NCBI GenBank assembly: GCA_015231375.1
Contig: JADGBT010000016.1
Span: forward strand, 1 to 64,000
Direction: 5' to 3'
DNA length: 64,000 bases
Source: Magnetococcales bacterium
Lineage (GTDB): Bacteria > Pseudomonadota > Magnetococcia > Magnetococcales > Magnetaquicoccaceae
A model generated the notes under the pieces. It worked only from the letters and a program-made list of their open reading frames with translations, searched no databases and was not told where the DNA came from. Position 1 is the stretch's first letter. The number at the start of each line of letters is the position of its first letter. Position numbers and translations under genes: made by a program. Shown piece by piece: positions 8,947 to 17,142 of the stretch.

Positions 8947-9671
8947 CAGGCGATCTCGGCGGTCAGCATGTATCCCTTGCCCCAGACCGTTTTGATGAAA
9001 GTCGGATTCTTGGGATCATCCCGCAGCCGTTTGCGCAGGCGTCCCACCTGCACATCGATGCTCCGGTCGAACACGGTCGCCTCCCGGGCGTGACACAATT
9101 CGGTCAACCGATCCCGGTCCAGGGCTTCGTTGGGGTGGTGCAGAAAGACCTGCAACAGGATCATCTCCCCTTTGGTCAGATCCACGATCACCCCGTCCGG
9201 AGAGAGCAGATGACGGGCCGACAGCCGCAGGGTCCAGCCGTTGAAACGGATCTCCTCCCGTTCCTTGGGCGCAGCCGGGACGCGCGTGCTGGAACGGGCG
9301 CGACGCAACACACTGCGAATCCGCGCCAGCAACTCCCGGGAACTGAACGGTTTGGACAGATAGTCATCCGCTCCCATTTCCAGGCCCAGAATGCGATCCA
9401 TCTCGTCTCCGCGCGCGGTCAACATGATGATGGCGATATTCCGGGTGGTTTCGTCCACGCTCAACCGCTTGCACAGCATCAGTCCATCCTCGCCGGGGAG
9501 CATCAGATCCATCAGGATCAGGTCCGGTTCCCACTGGGACAGAATTTCCCACATCTGACGGCCATCCCCGGCCTCGCGGACCTGACAGCCGTTGTCCTCC
9601 AGATATTCCCGGATCAGGGTGCGGGTTTCGCGGTCGTCTTCGACGATCAGAATTTTGTCAAAGTCCGGCAT
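8946..9671 (-). CDS. OmpR/PhoB-type response regulator
   Basis: 241 residues. The N-terminal receiver domain has DD at about 12-13, the phospho-acceptor in LILMDLMLPG, and a KPF lysine motif. The C-terminal winged-helix domain has DRSIDVQVGRLRKRL and a wing ending in TVWGKGYML, as in OmpR. It acts as a transcription factor phosphorylated by the adjacent kinase. It lies 93 bases downstream of the channel cluster on the same strand, so read-through from that cluster is possible but a separate promoter is equally likely. Confidence 0.94.
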   Translation of the reverse strand: MPDFDKILIVEDDRETRTLIREYLEDNGCQVREAGDGRQMWEILSQWEPDLILMDLMLPGEDGLMLCKRLSVDETTRNIAIIMLTARGDEMDRILGLEMGADDYLSKPFSSRELLARIRSVLRRARSSTRVPAAPKEREEIRFNGWTLRLSARHLLSPDGVIVDLTKGEMILLQVFLHHPNEALDRDRLTELCHAREATVFDRSIDVQVGRLRKRLRDDPKNPTFIKTVWGKGYMLTAEIA

Positions 9672-9764
9672 GAGTCCCCCGAAAGCAGCCCCATCGCTCC
9701 GTGATGGCTGGATCGTCCAGAACGCCGATGATCATCGGTTCCGTCCAGAACTGGCGCAGACGGG

Positions 9765-10715
9765 TCATTGGCCCCAGGACAACACCATGGAATGCACCTT
9801 CCGGGTCCATGGGCGGAAGCAGGATTCAAAGTACCAGCAGGGTTTGAAAGTGCCGCCAAAACGCTCTTTGAACAAAGAGATGCCTCGCAATCTCGGATCA
9901 GGGGAATCGGGTCTGGCCCCGCCCAGATCGTATTCGGGGATGGACAACTCCCGCAATAACGCGAATATTTGCCAGTGCATCCAGGCAGAGATCCCCCCTG
10001 GCGCATCATCGGCAATGCCGCCGTGCAAGAAATAGCCTCTTTGGGCGTCATAAGGCACCACGAGACCGGCAATCAGGCGATCCTGGAAATAGACTCCCCG
10101 CCGGATCAGACGGGGATCTTCCATGGATTGCACCGCCTCCAGATAAGGCATGGAAAAAGGATTGGATTTCCCCCCCCGCTGATAGGTGGATTCGAGCATG
10201 GGGACCAGATCCTGAAGGCGTTCCAGAGGACGCATCTCCAGATCCGGGAGCCGCATGGCCTTGCGGACAAGCCGACGATGATGCGGATGAAGTTGATTCC
10301 ACAGGGTTTGCAAATCTTGTGTCAGGTCAATCACCCAGGTGCCGAAAGGCTCGATGATCTGACATCCGTTTCGTTCCAGCATCTCCCTGTCCACCCATCG
10401 CGCCATGTTGTAACGGCATTGCACGGTAATGGCTTTTTGCCGTTTGGCCTGGTACAGAATCTGACGCAGATCGTTTTCGGTATTCGGTTCTGGTGTTCCG
10501 TAAAGATGCCAATATTTCCCTTTCAGCAGGGCACTCTCCCCAAGCCAGATCGGATCGGGGGTCGTGTGGATGGCGATGGACCGGTGGATGTGTCCCGCCT
10601 TGCGCATCACTTCCATCCAGGCGGATCCCAAGAAAAAATGGCTCATGCGTCTCTTGCCAAGGATAGGATCGTCAGACTCCCTGTTTGCCGCCACCGCAGA
10701 GAGAATGAAAGCCAC
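9765..10715 (-). CDS. FemAB-like GNAT-fold acyltransferase
   Basis: 316 residues. The pattern resembles FemAB/peptidoglycan-bridge-type aminoacyltransferases: an early SHFFLGSAWMEVM segment, a central basic helix (HPHHRRLVRKAMR), and a C-terminal GNAT core with AGLVVPYDAQRGYFLHGG and a YDLGGA motif followed by LFKERFGG. Proteins of this type transfer amino acids or acyl groups to cell-envelope acceptors; the substrate here is unknown. The upstream start is a GTG five bases after the ion-channel stop codon, consistent with co-transcription. An internal ATG at 10646 with an AAGAG upstream is an alternative. It is the last member of the channel cluster, with no evident functional link to ion transport. 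Confidence 0.75.
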   Translation of the reverse strand: MAFILSAVAANRESDDPILGKRRMSHFFLGSAWMEVMRKAGHIHRSIAIHTTPDPIWLGESALLKGKYWHLYGTPEPNTENDLRQILYQAKRQKAITVQCRYNMARWVDREMLERNGCQIIEPFGTWVIDLTQDLQTLWNQLHPHHRRLVRKAMRLPDLEMRPLERLQDLVPMLESTYQRGGKSNPFSMPYLEAVQSMEDPRLIRRGVYFQDRLIAGLVVPYDAQRGYFLHGGIADDAPGGISAWMHWQIFALLRELSIPEYDLGGARPDSPDPRLRGISLFKERFGGTFKPCWYFESCFRPWTRKVHSMVLSWGQ

Positions 10716-10719
10716 CGGT

Positions 10720-12858
10720 TTATTTGGGAATCACCAGATAAGTATACGTTCCGTAAACGACCAGACTCAATACCACAAAACCGAAATCGACCAGGGAATC
10801 GTATTTGACGCTGCCTCCCATTTTTTCGGCCCGATCGAACAAACGCATCATGATGAAGTTCTTGATCGTCAGGATGAACAAGAAGACATAGGAAAGCATG
10901 AAATAGATATCACCCACAGTCGGATAGCCCAGAGGGGGCAGACTTCCGACCTGCGTGAGCTGGAACACCACAACGGTCAGGATCCCTGTCATGGCCATAT
11001 TCAATTTGATGTCGAACTTGTCCGAAGGCACCAAAGCGGCAAACAGGGAAATCAGCACCACCACGGCCAACGGGACAAACAGATTGATCAGATAGGGAAA
11101 CGTATTCCGTTTGACATCCAGATCGGTTTGCACCATCGAAAAGGCGGGTTGCTTTTCGGATGCGCGATAATTGGGATTCCCGAACACGGAATCCAGATAA
11201 TAGGTACCGCCAGCATCCTGCCGTCCGAGATATTCCCATTCGTCCGGGACATCACTGAAACTCTGGCTGCGGATACGCTCCTTGTCCACCAGGAATTGCA
11301 CCTTGTTGGCATTCTTGTACTTGTGCGCCACCATGATCGGGAGTTTCTGCAAATCAAAAGGCCATTGATGCAGATCAAAAGGCGCCAGAAAGGTGCCCCG
11401 CCCCTGATAGGACTGCCATTTGATTTCCGCTTCCAGATCGTTGCGCAATTCGACCAGACTCAATGGTCCCTTGTCGCTGTCGGTCGCATTGGTCAACACA
11501 ATGTTGTCAATGTCGAAATCACCTTTCCAGCGATACCAGAGAAAGAAATCCAGATTGAAAGTGCCCTCCTTGACATCCACATCATTCAGACGCAGAAAAT
11601 CGATGCCGACCAGAATGACGCGCACATGATAATAAGGCACCTTGTCCGAGAGCAGCACTTCGCCACTGGCGACCTTCTTGTCAAGATGACGCAGCACCTC
11701 GCTTTCCGAAACCTGCCGGATCTGATCGTGCAACGGCTTGAGCAGATCCCCCTCGGCGGAGAATCGCACCACCACCAGACTGCGCTGGGCGGATCGATGG
11801 GCACCGAAATAACACTTGCCGGTGATCCCTTCATAGGCCTTCTCCACATCGTTCTGATCGGCAATGGCACGCATGACCGATTCACGATCCGCTTTCTTCT
11901 GGATGGCCTCGGCGATCATGCCCAACGCATCATAGGCAAAGGCGGCCCATTCACTGGGTTGACTCTGAAAACGACGCGCGTATTCCTTCTGGAACTCATA
12001 CGCCTGCATGGAGGCGAAATCGAACAGGAAGGGCAACGAAACAAACAAATTCTTCTTGTACTTCAACTCCAGCTTTTCAATCATGTCGGTACTGGTGCGA
12101 TCCGTGGCATAGATCGGCGTGGCAATGCCGGCGTCGCGCACCTGACGAATCAGTTGCCGTCCCCTGTCGGACTTATCGACAATCAAAATGGCATCGAAAA
12201 CCTGATTGGCGGGATACTGGGTCTTGATGAAATCTTCCGGCAGTTGCTGATGCGCATCGCTCACCTCAAGGGTGCGAATGGTCATGTCATCACGCTGCGC
12301 CCGCTCGGCAAAGGCGTTCTTCACGGTTCTGGCGTAACCGCCCGTGCCGTGAATCACCAGCACCGACTTGATGTTGGCCATCAACTTCAGAAAAGACGCG
12401 ATATCGGCTCCCTGATGGGTGTCGGCAAACGTGGCGCTGAAACCATATTCCCCCTTGTCCAGAAAGGCGGTCGCACCCACAGCCGGGGAGATGATCAGCA
12501 GCTTTTCCTTGTTGTAGATTTCGGCGGCCGGAATGGCGATATGAGAATCATAATGCCCGATCACCCCCAGCACACGCGGATTGGCGGCGAATTCCGTCGC
12601 GATCGCCTTGCCGGTTTCCGGGTCGCTTTGATCGTCGCGCACCTGCAAATCAAGCGTATGCACCCCCATCTGTCCGGAGGCGTTGATCGCTTCCACTTTC
12701 ATCTCAAGGGCATGCAGGATTTTCTCTCCCCGATCCTTCTTCTCCCCGGAAAGCGGCAGGGCCACCCCCACGGAAAAGGTCTCGGCCATGGCCGGCGATC
12801 CCAAAGACAGAAAGAACCAAGCCACCAGAAACACCATCACACCTTTCCGATTGCTCAT
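10720..12858 (-). CDS. Periplasmic-binding-protein/pentameric ligand-gated ion channel fusion
   Basis: A 712-residue chimera. Residues 1-25 are a signal peptide ending AMA. Residues about 27-388 are a type I periplasmic binding domain of the LIV-binding/ANF-receptor fold (VALPLSGEKKDRG, VIGHYDSHIAIPAA). Residues about 398-588 form the beta-sandwich extracellular domain of a Cys-loop-superfamily channel. Its Pro-loop core WPFD lies at 499-502 and the two cysteines of the eukaryotic loop are absent. Four membrane helices follow: M1 about 589-611, M2 about 616-640, M3 about 648-672, M4 about 689-710. D616 aligns by eye with the acidic -2' residue before M2 in GLIC, suggesting cation selectivity. 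It lies between a voltage-gated channel gene (42 bases upstream) and a FemAB gene (4 bases downstream). The architecture recalls ionotropic glutamate receptors, whose pore is unrelated. Prokaryotic pLGICs with extra N-terminal domains are known, so the fusion is rare rather than unprecedented. Confidence 0.93.
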   Translation of the reverse strand: MSNRKGVMVFLVAWFFLSLGSPAMAETFSVGVALPLSGEKKDRGEKILHALEMKVEAINASGQMGVHTLDLQVRDDQSDPETGKAIATEFAANPRVLGVIGHYDSHIAIPAAEIYNKEKLLIISPAVGATAFLDKGEYGFSATFADTHQGADIASFLKLMANIKSVLVIHGTGGYARTVKNAFAERAQRDDMTIRTLEVSDAHQQLPEDFIKTQYPANQVFDAILIVDKSDRGRQLIRQVRDAGIATPIYATDRTSTDMIEKLELKYKKNLFVSLPFLFDFASMQAYEFQKEYARRFQSQPSEWAAFAYDALGMIAEAIQKKADRESVMRAIADQNDVEKAYEGITGKCYFGAHRSAQRSLVVVRFSAEGDLLKPLHDQIRQVSESEVLRHLDKKVASGEVLLSDKVPYYHVRVILVGIDFLRLNDVDVKEGTFNLDFFLWYRWKGDFDIDNIVLTNATDSDKGPLSLVELRNDLEAEIKWQSYQGRGTFLAPFDLHQWPFDLQKLPIMVAHKYKNANKVQFLVDKERIRSQSFSDVPDEWEYLGRQDAGGTYYLDSVFGNPNYRASEKQPAFSMVQTDLDVKRNTFPYLINLFVPLAVVVLISLFAALVPSDKFDIKLNMAMTGILTVVVFQLTQVGSLPPLGYPTVGDIYFMLSYVFLFILTIKNFIMMRLFDRAEKMGGSVKYDSLVDFGFVVLSLVVYGTYTYLVIPK

Positions 12859-12900
12859 GACATCCCTTCCTAGAAATCAACTATTAGGCTACGAAAGATT

Positions 12901-13719
12901 TCAGATTCCATCCATGCGATTCGTGAGTGCGGAAATCTTTTCCCGGATCTGCCGGATCTCCTGCTCGATCAACACCAACCGCATCTCTTCGCTCTCGTTG
13001 GAGGATTCCATGCCTTGTTCGGCCATGGCATCCCTAACCTCTTCCTGTTTGGCCTGCTCCATGCTCTCCACGATGATACCAAACAATAAATTGAGGGTGG
13101 TGAAGGTGGTCAGCAAGATAAACGGAATGAAGAACATCCAGGAGTAGGGCATCTTTTCCACGATCGGACGGGCGACATCCGGCCATCCTTCCATGGTCAG
13201 GAACTGAAAGAGCGTAAAGAAGGTGACGCCAAGATCCCCGAAATTGTCCGGGTCCACTTGACCAAAGAAATTGACCGCCATGATGGCCGAGACGTACAGC
13301 ATGACCAGCAAAACGCCCGCCACCGAAGCCGTTCCCGGCAACGCGGCGAACATGCCGGCCATCACCCGTCGCATGGAGGGAATCGAATTGACCAACCGCA
13401 TCAGACGGAAGACCCGAAAGGCCCGGAGCACCGACAAGGAACCGGTTCCCGGCACCAGGGCAATGCCCACCACGATAAAATCGAAAACGTTCCAGCCATC
13501 CCCGAAGAAACGCAACCGATTGGCGATCAGTTTCAGCGTGATCTCGAAGATGAACACGACCAGACACGCGTCATCAAGCGTGTTGAGCAGCGTGATCGCA
13601 TCCGGCGACAGATTCGGCTGGGTCAAAAGACCCAGAATCGCCGCATTGAAGAGGATCACACCGATGATGAAGTGTTGAAAATAACGATTTTCCGGCAAGG
13701 AAAACAGAGGAAGCGTCAT
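12901..13719 (-). CDS. Bacterial voltage-gated cation channel (BacNav family), copy 1
   Basis: 272 residues with six transmembrane helices and a C-terminal coiled coil, the normal BacNav plan. S4 carries four arginines at three-residue spacing (R99, R102, R105, R108). The S2 glutamate (E60) and S3 aspartate (D80) typical of voltage sensors are present. The selectivity filter is TMEGWPD (175-181), differing from TLESWSM-type sodium filters by Gly at position 4 and Asp at position 7. Those two changes are associated with calcium permeation in BacNav relatives. The C-terminal neck and coiled coil (about 218-270) should tetramerise the channel. It lies 24 bases after copy 2 and 42 before the pLGIC fusion. 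NavMs from Magnetococcus is the best-known relative by name. Confidence 0.95.
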   Translation of the reverse strand: MTLPLFSLPENRYFQHFIIGVILFNAAILGLLTQPNLSPDAITLLNTLDDACLVVFIFEITLKLIANRLRFFGDGWNVFDFIVVGIALVPGTGSLSVLRAFRVFRLMRLVNSIPSMRRVMAGMFAALPGTASVAGVLLVMLYVSAIMAVNFFGQVDPDNFGDLGVTFFTLFQFLTMEGWPDVARPIVEKMPYSWMFFIPFILLTTFTTLNLLFGIIVESMEQAKQEEVRDAMAEQGMESSNESEEMRLVLIEQEIRQIREKISALTNRMDGI

Positions 13720-13743
13720 GGGTCGGATCTCCGCGTCAGGTTC

Positions 13744-14607
13744 TCAAGGGGCCGTGTTTTGGGTTGAGTTTTGGGTTGACCGGGAGGCGAGCAGCCGATC
13801 CAAAGCGGATTCCAGTTTCACCAGATCCTCGGTGATGTTCGTCACATCGTTGCGGATCATGGCGATGCGGATTTCGCTGCTTTCGTCACTCACCAGGATC
13901 CCTTGAGCCGCCATCTCTTCCCGGGCGCTCTCTTCCTTGGCCTCTTCCATGCCGTTCACGATGATGCCCACGACCAGATTCAGCGTCGTGAAGGTGGTGA
14001 AGATAATGAACGGCACGAAAAACAACCAGGCATAAGGCATGGTTTGCATGATGTCCCGCGCCAGTGTCGGCCAGCCTTCCGTGGTCATCAATTGAAACAG
14101 GGTAAAGAAGGTCATGCCCAGTCCGCCGAACTTGTCCGGCTGAATCTCGCTGAAAAAGCCGATGGCCATGACAGCGGAAACATAAAAAATCACCAACAAC
14201 ATGCCAGCCACCGACGCCACACCCGGTACCGATCGAAACATGCCGGAGACCACCTGTCGCATGGAAGGCATGGACGAAACCAGACGCATCAACCGCAAGA
14301 CCCGCATGGCCCGCAAGACCGACAGGGAACCGGTTGAAGGAACAAGGGCAATGGCCACCACGATGAAATCGAAAATATTCCACCCGTCACTGAAAAACTG
14401 GCCACGGTGCACCAGAAGTTTCATGCCGAGTTCGATACAGAAAATCACCAGACACAGATTGTCCAGATGTTCCAGCATCGAGATGGTGGATGGGCTTAAA
14501 TTCTTTGAGGTCATGACGCCCAGAATAGCCGCATTGAGTAGAATAACGGCAATGATGCTGTTCTGGAAACGTCGGGACGCCAGGATGGTTGACAGGGTTT
14601 GCAGCAT
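13744..14607 (-). CDS. Bacterial voltage-gated cation channel (BacNav family), copy 2
   Basis: 287 residues, aligning without gaps to copy 1 through residue 220, so the two are tandem paralogues. S4 arginines are at 99, 102, 105 and 108, E59 lies in S2 and D80 in S3. The filter is TTEGWPT (175-181): Gly at position 4 as in copy 1, but Thr rather than Asp at position 7, so ion selectivity may differ. The C-terminal region is predicted coiled coil, ending with a repeated STQN. A GAGG ribosome-binding site lies 8 bases before the ATG. It is the first gene of the minus-strand channel cluster. Confidence 0.95.
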   Translation of the reverse strand: MLQTLSTILASRRFQNSIIAVILLNAAILGVMTSKNLSPSTISMLEHLDNLCLVIFCIELGMKLLVHRGQFFSDGWNIFDFIVVAIALVPSTGSLSVLRAMRVLRLMRLVSSMPSMRQVVSGMFRSVPGVASVAGMLLVIFYVSAVMAIGFFSEIQPDKFGGLGMTFFTLFQLMTTEGWPTLARDIMQTMPYAWLFFVPFIIFTTFTTLNLVVGIIVNGMEEAKEESAREEMAAQGILVSDESSEIRIAMIRNDVTNITEDLVKLESALDRLLASRSTQNSTQNTAP

Positions 14608-15144
14608 GAACGTTGCCTCAAAAGGGTGATTGATCTGACGAACTCATCAAAAAGCCACAAAAAACCGCTGCACGGATGGGTTTCCTTGGCGTCGCAGCCT
14701 CGCTCGTTCGCAAACGGCCATTCTCGTTCCATAAAATGGCACATGATGCCCATTCGGAAAAAAAAGTCAAAGGCAAATGCAAAACCATCTCAAAAATCCG
14801 GCCAAAAAGATTTCCAATTTTTCAGAACCTACGCGAAACGCCACCTGCGGGGGCGGGGACGATGGCGACCACTTTCACACCTTGACTCCGGGCAGAATTT
14901 TCTCCATTCTTTTCGATAATAAGGAATCGACCGATACCGGGCACACCGCTTCACTGAAGAAACATCACCTGATTCGCCATTCAAATGAAGTCCTTAAGAC
15001 CACTTGCCAGGTGGTCTTTTTTGTGCCGGCATCCAGAATTCCCGCAACGAAGAGCGTTTGCCTCTTCATGAAGAGGTCAACCACAAAAAGTCGTGAAGGC
15101 CGCCGTTCCCAACGCAGCGGCAACGACCGTATCCATCGGGTGTC
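14608..15144. other. Divergent intergenic region upstream of channel cluster and mltA
   Basis: About 540 bases with no convincing coding sequence; a 124-codon plus-strand frame lacks domains and runs through a terminator. It should hold the promoters for the channel cluster (minus) and mltA (plus). A minus-strand TTGACT about 160 bases before the channel start has no clean -10 partner at 17 bases. An orphan plus-strand terminator lies at 14996-15022. Confidence 0.5.
14996..15022 (+). terminator. Orphan rho-independent terminator
   Basis: An 8-bp perfect stem (AAGACCAC/GTGGTCTT) with a 7-base loop runs into six T on the plus strand. No supported plus-strand gene ends upstream, so it may end a short untranslated RNA or a mltA leader (attenuator). 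Confidence 0.7.
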
Positions 15145-16443
15145 ATGATGAATTGCCTGCAAAAAACGTCACACAGGGGTGGGAATGACTGGCGGCGGAC
15201 CCTGCGTTGGTTGCCGGTCCTGCTGTTGATGATCCTGGCCGGATGTCAAGCCAAACCCTTGCCGGAAATCGTGGAACCCCCCAAAACGCCGGAAGTCATG
15301 GAAGATGACAGAAAATTCTCCGATGCCAATCTGGAGTCCGTCTCCTGGTCGGACATCCCTCCTGCCCTGTTTCAGGACCGCCAACTCCAGACCTGGGCCG
15401 ACGCCCTGACCCAAAGCGCGGTTTACTATCGCCGCATTCCCGCCGACCTGAGCTTCTCGTTCGCCGGGTACACGGTGACCGCCGCGCAGATGGCCCGGGC
15501 CTGCACCGAACTGGCGGAACTGGCGCGCAGCAACGATCCAGCCAGATTGAAACAGGAGCTGCCACAACGCTTCCGGCTGTTTCGCTCCATGGGCGGCAAT
15601 TCCAAGAAGAACGTGCTGGTGACCGGCTATTACGAACCGCTGCTGCATGGATCCTTCACCCGCTCCAAACGCTACCACTATCCCATCTACCGGCGTCCCC
15701 CGGACCTGCTGGAGGCCGGAAAGGGTGGGTATCGTCTGGTCAAAGGCAAACGGGAACGTTATTACACCCGCAGCCAGATCGACGAACGCTTCCTGTCGAA
15801 AACCGATTCCAAAAAGCTCTCCGCCAAGCTGGCCAACCGAGGACTGGAACTGGTGTGGGTGGACAACCCCATCGATGCGTTCTTCCTGCATATTCAAGGA
15901 TCCGGACGGGTCAAACTGGATACCGGCGAAATCATGCGCATCGGTTACGACAGCACCAATGGCCACGCCTACACGGCCATCGGTCGCATTCTCATCAGCG
16001 AGGGCAAGATCCCGCATGAAGAGATGACCATGCCCCGTCTGCGTCAGTGGCTGGTGGACAATCCCCGCGAAAATCAACGGCTCTTTTTTGCCAATCCCTC
16101 TTATGTATTCTTTCGCAAGCTGTCGGGAGAGGCGGTGGGCAACATCAACGTGCCCTTGACCAAAGACCGCTCGATTGCCACCGATCACCGTCTGTTTCCC
16201 AAGGGCGCGCCGGCGATCCTCTCCACCACGATCCCCGAACTTGCCCCGGATGGCAAAACCGTGGCCGGTTGGCGACCCGAGGTGCGTTTCGTGGTCAATC
16301 AGGATACAGGCGGAGCCATCCGTGGACCCGGACGGGTGGATCTGTTCTTCGGATACGACGAACAGGTGGAATACCGCGCGGGAGTCATGAAACAAAACGG
16401 CTCCAGTCTCTATTTCATGGCACCCCGCATTCACCAACCCTGA
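15145..16443 (+). CDS. mltA: Membrane-bound lytic murein transglycosylase A (MltA)
   Basis: A 432-residue outer-membrane lipoprotein that cleaves the MurNAc-GlcNAc bond of peptidoglycan to form 1,6-anhydro ends. A signal peptide ends in the lipobox LAGC (about residues 31-34). The mature part has the MltA barrel region (TGYYEPLLHG, HIQGSGR) and the C-terminal 3D domain, with D387 in DTGGAIRG and D399 in RVDLFFG as the conserved acidic residues. Length is somewhat above the E. coli enzyme. An adjacent second ATG codon makes the exact start ambiguous by one residue. The following small gene is on the same strand, 107 bases away. Confidence 0.94.
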   Translation: MMNCLQKTSHRGGNDWRRTLRWLPVLLLMILAGCQAKPLPEIVEPPKTPEVMEDDRKFSDANLESVSWSDIPPALFQDRQLQTWADALTQSAVYYRRIPADLSFSFAGYTVTAAQMARACTELAELARSNDPARLKQELPQRFRLFRSMGGNSKKNVLVTGYYEPLLHGSFTRSKRYHYPIYRRPPDLLEAGKGGYRLVKGKRERYYTRSQIDERFLSKTDSKKLSAKLANRGLELVWVDNPIDAFFLHIQGSGRVKLDTGEIMRIGYDSTNGHAYTAIGRILISEGKIPHEEMTMPRLRQWLVDNPRENQRLFFANPSYVFFRKLSGEAVGNINVPLTKDRSIATDHRLFPKGAPAILSTTIPELAPDGKTVAGWRPEVRFVVNQDTGGAIRGPGRVDLFFGYDEQVEYRAGVMKQNGSSLYFMAPRIHQP

Positions 16444-16550
16444 CCCGTCTCCCGCCGGATGCGACGCCTTGGCTCTTCAACCCAGGCGATCCATCCGGCG
16501 GTCCATCCGAACCGGATGGCGGAGGCCGGAAAAAGGAAGAATAATCCACC

Positions 16551-17120
16551 ATGCTCCCCCAGGATCTTTTTGAATCCGTCACCGACGACGAAGGCAGAAA
16601 ACGTCCCGCCTTGAAAAAAACCGTGCCGCAACGATTGATGCGGCTCATGGGACTGCGCCAGGATGAAACCGAAGGTCCGGAGGAGGATCCGGGCCACGCC
16701 ACCCAGATTCCGGTGCGGGAGATGCGCGATGTGCAGGAGTGGTGTCGCTATACGGCCGAATTCGGCACCGTGGAGTTGCCTGAACCGTTTCCTCCACCAG
16801 TGCAACTGGTGACCATTCCCTGCCGTTCACCCAGCGGGGATGGTCATTGCACCCGCACCGACGAAACACGACCCTGCATTCTGTTTGGCGCCTTTTCGTC
16901 GGTGGAGACCCCGGACAAGGAGCGGGTGAAAATCATGGTGGCTCCCGTGTTGCCGGGCACCTCCCTGTCTGGACCCGAACAGGAGATGCTGATCAAGAAA
17001 CGGGAACGCTTCCACAAATCGCTGCGGCAATGGGAGGAGGTGTTGGCCCCGGTCAATCTGGTGCTGGAAGCCAGCACCCGCAGTGTGCAATTCTGGTTGC
17101 ACTCCTGGTTCGGGAAATAA
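16551..17120 (+). CDS. Hypothetical protein
   Basis: A 189-residue protein I do not recognise. It has no signal peptide or membrane segment. The N-terminal third is charged; the middle has a proline-rich stretch (ELPEPFPPPVQ) and three cysteines within about 19 residues (PCRSPSGDGHC, RPCILFG); the C-terminal part is helical. It ends 22 bases before a convergent kinase gene. Codon use resembles its neighbours, which favours a real gene. It may be co-transcribed with mltA. Confidence 0.6.
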   Translation: MLPQDLFESVTDDEGRKRPALKKTVPQRLMRLMGLRQDETEGPEEDPGHATQIPVREMRDVQEWCRYTAEFGTVELPEPFPPPVQLVTIPCRSPSGDGHCTRTDETRPCILFGAFSSVETPDKERVKIMVAPVLPGTSLSGPEQEMLIKKRERFHKSLRQWEEVLAPVNLVLEASTRSVQFWLHSWFGK

Positions 17121-17142
17121 ACCGCGTCCGTGTCGGCCGGGT

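Noticed and set aside
10564-12873. 769-codon plus-strand frame opposite the ligand-gated channel
   Set aside because: Antisense shadow of a well-supported gene; no domain, no ribosome-binding site.
14777-15148. 124-codon plus-strand frame before mltA
   Set aside because: It crosses a strong terminator and overlaps the mltA start; composition is not gene-like.
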